Shown: in pieces, positions 14,472-19,981 of the stretch
Layout of the letters: each line of letters starts with the position of its first letter
Position numbering within the stretch: the first letter of the stretch is position 1
Assembly (NCBI GenBank): GCA_964614065.1
Contig: CAZTJJ010000023.1
Location: forward strand, 1 to 19,981
Direction of reading: 5' to 3'
Origin: M55B111 sp964614065
GTDB taxonomy: Bacteria > Bipolaricaulota > Bipolaricaulia > M55B111
DNA length: 19,981 nucleotides
Notes under the pieces: generated by a model
Told to the model about the DNA's origin: nothing
The model's input: the letters and a program-made list of their open reading frames with translations, nothing else
Database searches by the model: none
Position numbers and translations under genes: made by a program

Positions 14472-15371
14472 ATGTATACTGCTGACTATTTTCTTATGCA
14501 GGGAATGAGTGGATTGGTGCTTGGTTCGCTATACGCTCTGATGGCTTTGGGTTTGACCTTGATCTTTTCAGTGCTTAAAGTCATTAACTTTGCCCACGGT
14601 GAGTTTTACGTGATTGGTGGCTACATCTCTTATTTTTTGTTGTCTTTAGTTGCCGGTATTCCACCGATCTTTGGGGTACTTGCTTCAATGGTGGGTTTGT
14701 TTTTCCTTGGTGCTCTGGTTGAAGGTACCTTGCTTAGGCCCATTCACCTGGGTCAGGTGGATAGACCTGACGAGTACGCCATATTGATTACATTTGGTCT
14801 GTCTTTCCTTTTTCAGAATTTGCTTCTCTCTGTTTGTGGCCCGTTTCCGAAAACGCCCCCTTCTTTTTTGCAGGGCGGTTGGAGGATTGGAGTTATGATG
14901 ATAAGTTACGACCGGATTATCGCTGCTGGCATAGCGATAGGAATAATGACGTTGATGATGTGGCTAGTTCGCAGTACCTGGTCGGGGCAGGCGTTAAGAG
15001 CGGTTAGTCAAAACAAAGACGCGGCTTCCATTGTGGGAATTAATCCTCTTAGAATGAATACTTTGGCTTTTGCAATTGGTTCTGCTCTTGCTGGCGGCTC
15101 TGGGGCACTGGTAGCTCCGGTCTTCTCGATGGCTCCTGATGCCGGTGTAGTTCCCTCAATTAGATCTTTCATTATTGTAGTTCTCGGAGGTATGGGATCG
15201 ATAAAAGGAGCCATTATAGGTGGTTTGATTATAGGATTGATAGAGACGCTGGGAACGGCTGTAATTCCTGACCCATCGCGGGCTCTGGCTTACAAACGTG
15301 TTTACGGTCTGATCATCTTTGCTTTAGTCTTATTGGTTAGGCCTCAGGGACTATTCGGGGAGGAGGAATAA
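14472..15371 (+). CDS. livH: Branched-chain-type amino acid ABC permease LivH
   Basis: A 299-residue inner-membrane permease of the BPD_transp_2 family. The segment GSLYALMALGLTLIFSVLKVINFAHGEFYVIGGY is the classic LivH opening. The cytoplasmic coupling loop is GQALRAVSQNKDAASIVGIN, and the end reads GLIIFALVLLVRPQGLFGEEE. Eight or so hydrophobic segments are visible. The ATG at 14472 follows AAGGAG. It pairs with LivM, whose gene starts 2 nt after its stop. Confidence 0.94.
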   Translation: MYTADYFLMQGMSGLVLGSLYALMALGLTLIFSVLKVINFAHGEFYVIGGYISYFLLSLVAGIPPIFGVLASMVGLFFLGALVEGTLLRPIHLGQVDRPDEYAILITFGLSFLFQNLLLSVCGPFPKTPPSFLQGGWRIGVMMISYDRIIAAGIAIGIMTLMMWLVRSTWSGQALRAVSQNKDAASIVGINPLRMNTLAFAIGSALAGGSGALVAPVFSMAPDAGVVPSIRSFIIVVLGGMGSIKGAIIGGLIIGLIETLGTAVIPDPSRALAYKRVYGLIIFALVLLVRPQGLFGEEE

Positions 15372-15373
15372 AG

Positions 15374-16297
15374 ATGGCAAAAAACACCAGAAAGATCCTG
15401 TTTTTTGTCGGCCTTGTCCTTTTGGGTTTAGTTTTGCCTTTGCTGGTAAGGTCAAGCTACTGGAGACACGTATTGATTTTGGCTTATTTTTACGGTTTAC
15501 TCGCCTGCAGTTGGTCCTTTTTGGAAGGCTATGGTGGGCAGTTTTCTTTTGGACATATAGCTTTGGCGACAGTTGGTGGATACACATCCGGATTGTTGGG
15601 TAAGTATTTCGGGTTTTCGCCACCTGTATCGATGTTAGTAGGAATCTTGGGAGCGGGCGTAATTGGCTTTATTATTGGAGTTCTCTGTCTTAGGTTTAGA
15701 GGAGCGTATCTGGCTTTGTTTACCATAGCTTTTTCCGAGATTGTGCGGGTAGTGATAACGGCGGAATCCAACATAACTATGGGTCGGATGGGCTTGGAAT
15801 TGAGTCCTTTGTTCGCTCAATCGAACAAAATACCCTATTACTACAACATGTTCCTATTTTTGGTGTTTGGCTTCGCGATTATGTATCTGGTTGTACATTC
15901 TCGTTACGGTTTGTATCTCAGATCCATCCGGGAAGATCAGGATGCAGCGGAGGCAATGGGTGTAGATATCACAAAGTATAAAGTTCTTGCCTTTACCCTT
16001 ACCAGCATGATTTGCGGATTGGCTGGTGTATTCTATGGACATTATCTGGGTATTCTTACTCCCAGTTTTACAAGTATCTCTACAATGGGACTAGTTATTG
16101 CCATGGCCATTATAGGTGGTGTAGAAAGCTTGGTTGCTGCTGCATTGGGTGGTATTTTACTGGAGTTTGGTCTCGAATTTTTGAGAGAAGTGGGTACCTG
16201 GAGGTTGGTTCTTTTCGGTGGGCTTTTGGTTTTTGTGGTGAGGTTTGCCCGGAACGGTTTAATAGCTCCTGTTTATCATAAAATGATAGGTGAATAA
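15374..16297 (+). CDS. livM: Branched-chain-type amino acid ABC permease LivM
   Basis: A 307-residue permease of the BPD_transp_2 family. Features include SWSFLEGYGGQFSFGHIA near residue 46-63, LCLRFRGAYLALFTIAFSEI, and the coupling loop YLRSIREDQDAAEAMGVDITKYKVLAF; it ends in GGVESLVAAALGGILLEF and a final membrane segment. The SD GAGGAGG lies within the end of livH, so translation is probably coupled. Shorter than long proteobacterial LivM but normal for this family in anaerobes. Confidence 0.93.
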   Translation: MAKNTRKILFFVGLVLLGLVLPLLVRSSYWRHVLILAYFYGLLACSWSFLEGYGGQFSFGHIALATVGGYTSGLLGKYFGFSPPVSMLVGILGAGVIGFIIGVLCLRFRGAYLALFTIAFSEIVRVVITAESNITMGRMGLELSPLFAQSNKIPYYYNMFLFLVFGFAIMYLVVHSRYGLYLRSIREDQDAAEAMGVDITKYKVLAFTLTSMICGLAGVFYGHYLGILTPSFTSISTMGLVIAMAIIGGVESLVAAALGGILLEFGLEFLREVGTWRLVLFGGLLVFVVRFARNGLIAPVYHKMIGE

Positions 16298-16298
16298 A

Positions 16299-17027
16299 TT
16301 GTCTGATATCGAGCTTGAAGTAAAAGGTCTTAAGAAGTTTTTTGGGGGAGTAAAAGCCGTTAACGAAGTTTCTTTTTCCATTACGGGAAACGAGATCGTG
16401 GGTTTGATAGGACCGAACGGTTCTGGAAAGACTACTTTAATCAATACCATCATGGGGTTTCATTCGGCCAGCGGTGGTATCATCCATTTTAACGGAAAAC
16501 GCATCGATAACATTCCTACCCATATGAGGGCAAAGTCTGGTTTGGCTAGGACTTTTCAAGTTCCCAGAATATTTAAAAGAATGAGCGTGGTAGAGAATTT
16601 GATGGTGCCTCTGTTGACATGTACTGGCGGCACTTTTTCCACTCTTCGCAGGCGAGCGGATGAGGTAATGGAATTTCTGACTATCAACCATTTGGCGAAC
16701 GAAAACGCTCAGAATCTTTCAGGTGGTCAGCAAAAGCTACTTGAAATGGGGAGAGCTTTAATGCTCAATCCGGAAATTATTTTTTTAGATGAGCCTTTCG
16801 CGGGAGTACACCCGGAGTTACAGAGTCAAATTTACGATTACATTAACGAAGTGAATACAGACAATAAAGCATTCCTCATTGTAAGTCACAATATGGACTC
16901 AATATTTACTCTTTCCCATCGAACGATGGTGCTTAACGAAGGACGGAAAATTGCTGACGGAGATCCCGAAGAAATCCGTAACGATGACAGGGTTATCGAG
17001 GCGTATTTAGGTGATGAAGAGGTTTAG
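16299..17027 (+). CDS. livG: ABC transporter ATPase LivG
   Basis: A 242-residue ATPase that powers the LivHM permease. It has Walker A GPNGSGKT (38-45), Q-loop RTFQ (84-87), signature LSGGQ (140-144), Walker B IIFLDEP (160-166) and the switch histidine VSHN (H197). The LivG-specific start KGLKKFFGGVKAVNEV is present. Start choice: TTG at 16299 has AGGTGA 5 nt upstream; GTG at 16290 is possible but lacks an SD and overlaps livM. About a dozen residues shorter than common LivG, the shortening lying between the Q-loop and the signature. Confidence 0.93.
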   Translation: MSDIELEVKGLKKFFGGVKAVNEVSFSITGNEIVGLIGPNGSGKTTLINTIMGFHSASGGIIHFNGKRIDNIPTHMRAKSGLARTFQVPRIFKRMSVVENLMVPLLTCTGGTFSTLRRRADEVMEFLTINHLANENAQNLSGGQQKLLEMGRALMLNPEIIFLDEPFAGVHPELQSQIYDYINEVNTDNKAFLIVSHNMDSIFTLSHRTMVLNEGRKIADGDPEEIRNDDRVIEAYLGDEEV

Positions 17028-17068
17028 TATTCTTAACATCAGCGACGAAAACAGGAGAGGTCGATGAC

Positions 17069-17773
17069 ATGTTAACGGTGGATAAAGTATATGCGGGTTA
17101 CTATGAGGACATACACATACTCAAAGATTTGTCTATGCAAGTTCAGGAGCAGACCATTACTGCCATAATTGGGACCAACGGAGTCGGCAAGTCGACGCTA
17201 TTGAAGACTATATACGGATTTCTAACCCCCAGAGAAGGAAGTATTGTTTACAATGACGAGGATATAAGCGGAATCAGCCCTTATAAGGCTCCGAAAAAAG
17301 GCTTAACTTACATACCGCAACAACGAAACGTCTTCCCGGAGATGACTGTAGAAGAAAATATAAGGCTGGGGGGCTGGACTTTTAAGAGGAAAACAAAAAA
17401 AATAACGAAACGACTGGAGGAAAACTTCGAAAGGTTTTCAGTGATAAATGATCGTCGAAAAGAGAAGGCCGGAAACCTTAGTGGCGGCATGCAACGGATG
17501 GTGGAACTGGGAAGAGCGTTGATGATTGCTCCGGAATTGATGCTGGTGGACGAACCGGCTGCAGGACTCGCGCCTATGATAGCCCGTCAGATTTACGATC
17601 ACTTGCTGTCTTTGCGGGATGACGGAATGACTGTCTTGCTTGTAGATCAAAACATCCGACATGCAGTCAAGATCGCTGATTATTTATACGTTCTAGCTAA
17701 GGGTACTAATGAAGAAGAGGGTCCCAGAGAAGATTTCGAAAATATTAAAGAGAAAATAAAAGGATGGTTATAG
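17069..17773 (+). CDS. livF: ABC transporter ATPase LivF
   Basis: A 234-residue second ATPase of the importer. It has Walker A GTNGVGKS (35-42), Q-loop YIPQQRNVFP, signature LSGGM (137-141), Walker B LMLVDEP (157-163) and the LivF-type switch region LLVDQN, where glutamine stands in the place of histidine as is usual for LivF (normally LVEQN). The C terminus (KGTNEEEGPREDFENIKEKIKGWL) is more charged than the usual LivF tail. The ATG at 17069 has AGGAGAGG 8 nt upstream. It ends the transporter operon; 17774-17870 holds no clear terminator. Confidence 0.93.
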   Translation: MLTVDKVYAGYYEDIHILKDLSMQVQEQTITAIIGTNGVGKSTLLKTIYGFLTPREGSIVYNDEDISGISPYKAPKKGLTYIPQQRNVFPEMTVEENIRLGGWTFKRKTKKITKRLEENFERFSVINDRRKEKAGNLSGGMQRMVELGRALMIAPELMLVDEPAAGLAPMIARQIYDHLLSLRDDGMTVLLVDQNIRHAVKIADYLYVLAKGTNEEEGPREDFENIKEKIKGWL

Positions 17774-17870
17774 AGTTACGTTTCTTTACACAGAGAAGAA
17801 GGGTAACCTCTTAATTAATTGAGTTGAATTATTAGGGGTCTAAAAGAGCAACGGGAAAGGTGAGTTGGAG

Positions 17871-17912
17871 TTGAACAGGACAAACTATGGATACCGGGAC
17901 GGATGTTTATGA
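17871..17912 (+). CDS. Possible 13-codon leader ORF overlapping the PhzF-family start
   Basis: TTG at 17871 lies 7 nt after AAAGGTGA and opens a frame encoding MNRTNYGYRDGCL. Its TGA overlaps the ATG at 17909 as ATGA, a classic coupling arrangement. The downstream gene has no good SD of its own, which supports re-initiation. The reading frame is too short to judge as a protein; it may be only a coupling device, or chance. Confidence 0.3.
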   Translation: MNRTNYGYRDGCL

Positions 17913-18700
17913 AGGTCCCAATCTATCAAGTTGACGCTTTTGCTGGAAAACCGTTTCAGGGAAATCCCGCTGCTGTATGTCTCTTAGACAAGTGGCTTGA
18001 CGATGAAATCCTGCTTTGTATCGCCCGGGAAAACAACCTGTCGGAAACGGCTTTCTTTGTAGAGAAAGGTGGAATTTACCAGCTCCGATGGTTCTCCCCA
18101 AAAACGGAAATTGACCTTTGCGGCCATGCTACCATGGCTGCTGCCTTCGTGATATTTCAACAGTTGAATCCTCGTAAAGATAAACTTGAGTTTGAGACCA
18201 AGAGCGGTAATTTAAAGGTGTGGAAGGAGGGTGGATACTTCGCTATGAGTTTTCCCAGCAGGCCTCCCGTACCCTGCGAACGGGACGAGAATATTATCAA
18301 CGGTTTGGGAAGTGAACCATCTGCTGTCTATAGTGCCCGGGATTACGTGGTTGTGTACGATTCGCCGGAGACCGTTGAAAATCTTGACCCTGATTTTTCT
18401 TTGTTAACAAAAGGTAATTGGTCCGGCATTATAGCTACTGCTGAAGGAACAGATGTCGATTTTGTATCAAGGTACTTTGCTCCCAGCGAAGGAATACCGG
18501 AGGACCCAGTTACGGGTTCAGCCTGTTGCACTCTGGCTCCTTTCTGGTCGGAAAGGCTAGGAAAGAATAATTTGAGAAGTAAGCAGGTTTCTTCCCGAAC
18601 TGGGAAACTGTTCTGTGAGGACCTGGGGGATAGGATTAACATAATGGGTAAAGCCATACTGTATCTGGAGGGGGAAATTCAGCTGGAGGTTGAAAGTTGA
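17909..18700 (+). CDS. PhzF-family isomerase (DapF-like fold)
   Basis: A 263-residue protein of the PhzF phenazine-biosynthesis-like family, a DapF-type double barrel that usually performs acid-base isomerisation. Motifs: VDAFAGKPFQGNPAAVCLL (8-26), ENNLSETAF with the catalytic glutamate E46, WFSPKTEIDLCGHAT, and DFVSRYFAPSEGIPEDPVTGSA near 190-210. Length is normal. The first ATG at 17903 and the second at 17909 are both possible; the second is coupled to the leader frame described above. No other phenazine genes are present, so a role in that pathway is unlikely; an amino-acid or imino-acid isomerase is more plausible given the neighbours, but the substrate is unknown. Confidence 0.88.
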   Translation: MKVPIYQVDAFAGKPFQGNPAAVCLLDKWLDDEILLCIARENNLSETAFFVEKGGIYQLRWFSPKTEIDLCGHATMAAAFVIFQQLNPRKDKLEFETKSGNLKVWKEGGYFAMSFPSRPPVPCERDENIINGLGSEPSAVYSARDYVVVYDSPETVENLDPDFSLLTKGNWSGIIATAEGTDVDFVSRYFAPSEGIPEDPVTGSACCTLAPFWSERLGKNNLRSKQVSSRTGKLFCEDLGDRINIMGKAILYLEGEIQLEVES

Positions 18701-18743
18701 GGGAAATTGTTTCCTGCTAGTCGAGGGAATAAATTCATTTTGC

Positions 18744-18772
18744 TTGAAAATTGTTCGGCTAGGGCATATTTT
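18744..18772 (+). promoter_or_regulatory. Candidate promoter upstream of the cyclodeaminase-family gene
   Basis: TTGAAA (18744-18749), a 17-nt spacer and TATTTT (18767-18772), about 40 nt before a perfect SD at 18796-18802. Spacing is ideal; the -10 box is moderate. Confidence 0.4.
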
Positions 18773-18811
18773 CAATATTGGTAGGACCAAAAACCAAGGA
18801 GGTTTTCTATC

Positions 18812-18895
18812 TTGGTAACTAGCGTTGAGGATATGATTCGACGAAAAAGCCGGGGGTCGAGTGATGATTGCTTTGAAAAGAGAGCATCTAGTTGA
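18812..18895 (+). CDS. Possible 27-codon leader ORF overlapping the cyclodeaminase-family gene
   Basis: AAGGAGG at 18796-18802 is the best SD in this interval, yet it lies 9 nt before TTG at 18812, not before the cyclodeaminase-family start. That TTG opens a 27-codon frame (MVTSVEDMIRRKSRGSSDD, then CFEKRASS) which runs 32 nt into the next gene in another frame. It is rich in Arg, Lys and Ser and has no recognisable relative. It may be a translated leader controlling the downstream gene, a remnant, or an artefact. Confidence 0.35.
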   Translation: MVTSVEDMIRRKSRGSSDDCFEKRASS

Positions 18896-19862
18896 TTTAG
18901 TGGGTATGGATGAAGTCATTGAGACAACCGAGAATGCTTTCGAGTTGTTTGCCGAAGGTTTAACTCATACACCTCAGCGGACTAGCGTGAAGCTCGGTGA
19001 CAGAGGGCAAGTATTATATATGCCATGTCTGCTTGAACCATCGGAACGTGAAAGTATGATCGGGTTTAAGCTTTATACGGAAGTTTCTGAAAATTCTAAG
19101 AAAGGACTGCCTATGGCTCATGCTGGTGTTCTCTTGGTGAATGGTTCTAATGGCAAGCCATCCGCTTTTATGGAGGGGATGTATCTAACTGGTTTGAGAA
19201 CCGGAGCTGTTTCCGCGGTAGCGGGGAAGTATTTATTGCCTGAGAAGCCGAAATCTTTGGGCCTAATAGGTGCTGGATTTCAGGGATATTTTCAGATATG
19301 GGCACTCTCCCGAGTTCGGAATTTTGAAGAAATCCGAATTTACGATCCCTCAGGGGAGCAAATGGAGGAGCTATCTAGGCGGCTGAAACGGCATTTGAAT
19401 CTCACCGTGATCCTGCATGAATCTTCCGCTTCTCTAGTCAAGTCTTCTGATGTTCTAGTTACTGCTACATCTTCAACGAAACCAGTTCTCGATGGAAAAT
19501 ATTTACGATCAGGAGCAACTGTTTTTGCGATCGGTTCGTATAATCCTGGTTCACGAGAGTTGGGCACAGAGGTCGTGAGGAATTCGGAGATTTATATAGA
19601 TTCACGTGACGCCGCCCTGTCGGAAGCTGGTGATTTACTCATTCCTCTTCAGGCTGGAGATATCTGTGAAGACGATATTTGTGGTGATCTTGCTCAGCTT
19701 GTAAGTGGTGAAATACCGGGCCGCACTGACGTGGGTGGAAGCTATTTGTTTAAAGCTGTGGGTCTTGCTTTCGAGGACCTGGCGGTTGCTCAATTAGTTT
19801 ATAGTAAGGCCATTGACAAGGGCGTAGGTACAACTTTGGATCTTTTTAGTTTTAAGGAGTAA
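18864..19862 (+). CDS. Ornithine cyclodeaminase/mu-crystallin family dehydrogenase
   Basis: A 332-residue NAD(P)-binding protein of the OCD/mu-crystallin family (ornithine cyclodeaminase, archaeal alanine dehydrogenase, ketimine reductase). K69 in GFKLY and R112 in LTGLRTGA match the substrate-binding Lys and Arg of the family, followed by the Rossmann motif GLIGAGFQGYFQ (133-144), DVLVTATSS and GSYNPGSREL. In true ornithine cyclodeaminase an aspartate (D228, Pseudomonas putida numbering, from memory) sits where this protein has Y226, so ornithine deamination is doubtful. Mu-crystallin also lacks that aspartate and reduces cyclic ketimines, a lysine-linked reaction. The start is ATG 18864 or the adjacent GTG 18861, with GGGGG upstream as a weak SD. 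The gene is followed by an oxidoreductase gene on the same strand. Confidence 0.88.
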   Translation: MIALKREHLVDLVGMDEVIETTENAFELFAEGLTHTPQRTSVKLGDRGQVLYMPCLLEPSERESMIGFKLYTEVSENSKKGLPMAHAGVLLVNGSNGKPSAFMEGMYLTGLRTGAVSAVAGKYLLPEKPKSLGLIGAGFQGYFQIWALSRVRNFEEIRIYDPSGEQMEELSRRLKRHLNLTVILHESSASLVKSSDVLVTATSSTKPVLDGKYLRSGATVFAIGSYNPGSRELGTEVVRNSEIYIDSRDAALSEAGDLLIPLQAGDICEDDICGDLAQLVSGEIPGRTDVGGSYLFKAVGLAFEDLAVAQLVYSKAIDKGVGTTLDLFSFKE

Positions 19863-19895
19863 GTTTTGGAGTCTTTTTAATTATAAGGAGGTAGT

Positions 19896-19981
19896 ATGAA
19901 GCTTCGACTGTTGCGGATAAATTTATCGAACAGGAGTTATGAAGTAGAGGAGTTGGATCAATCTTTTGTTGAGAAGTACGT
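19896..19981 (+). CDS. Aldehyde:ferredoxin oxidoreductase family, N-terminal fragment
   Basis: ATG at 19896 has AAGGAGG (19885-19891) 4 nt upstream. The 28 codons to the window edge read MKLRLLRINLSNRSYEVEEL and onward, matching the start of the AOR N-terminal domain (typically a -LRVNL-tg---EEI pattern before the GGRGLA motif, which would be just outside). The family holds a tungsten or molybdenum pterin and a 4Fe-4S cluster, and oxidises aldehydes with ferredoxin. Only the first part is visible, so the assignment rests on a short stretch. Confidence 0.65.
   Translation, partial: MKLRLLRINLSNRSYEVEELDQSFVEKY

Noticed and set aside
1..19981. CRISPR arrays, insertion sequences, phage genes
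   Set aside because: No regularly spaced repeats, transposase or integrase motifs, or phage structural genes were seen on either strand.

Overview
The window looks like a chromosomal segment of an anaerobic, amino-acid- and peptide-using bacterium. Support comes from an oxygen-sensitive radical-SAM lysine 2,3-aminomutase, the start of an aldehyde:ferredoxin oxidoreductase, two complete sets of ABC importer membrane proteins with binding proteins, and several amino-acid isomerase or dehydrogenase families. Shine-Dalgarno (SD) sequences are strong (AGGAGG and GGTGAT types), and TTG and GTG starts are common. The gene content would suit Synergistota or an anaerobic Firmicutes/Halanaerobiota lineage, but no taxonomic marker is present and this is only a guess. 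Three runs of exactly 100 N show a scaffolded draft assembly with gaps of unknown size.

Layout. On the minus strand, 1-3128: a tRNA-Thr(CGT) with its own promoter, a PrsW-type intramembrane protease, a DapF/proline-racemase-fold protein (3' end lost in a gap) and a YtcJ-type amidohydrolase (middle lost in a gap). A 0.5 kb divergent intergenic region follows. On the plus strand, 3631-8729: a family-5 peptide-type binding protein, a terminator-like hairpin, two Dpp/Opp-type permeases and a second YtcJ-type amidohydrolase; no ATPase genes accompany this importer. After about 0.4 kb of non-coding, hairpin-rich DNA comes a lysine cluster (9151-12985): lysine-ketoglutarate reductase and saccharopine dehydrogenase, closely resembling the two halves of the eukaryotic bifunctional AASS/LKR-SDH enzyme, then lysine 2,3-aminomutase. 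Next is a complete branched-chain-type amino-acid importer (LivKHMGF, 13121-17773), a PhzF-family isomerase, an ornithine cyclodeaminase/mu-crystallin family dehydrogenase, and the first 86 bases of an aldehyde:ferredoxin oxidoreductase gene.

How it may work together (inference). Peptides or amides enter through the Dpp-like importer and are handled by the amidohydrolases. Amino acids enter through Liv. Lysine can go to saccharopine and then 2-aminoadipate semialdehyde, or to beta-lysine. The mu-crystallin-like protein could reduce a cyclic imine from this pathway, and the oxidoreductase could oxidise the semialdehyde with ferredoxin. Several start codons are set by an SD that lies inside the longest possible reading frame; those starts are corrected here.
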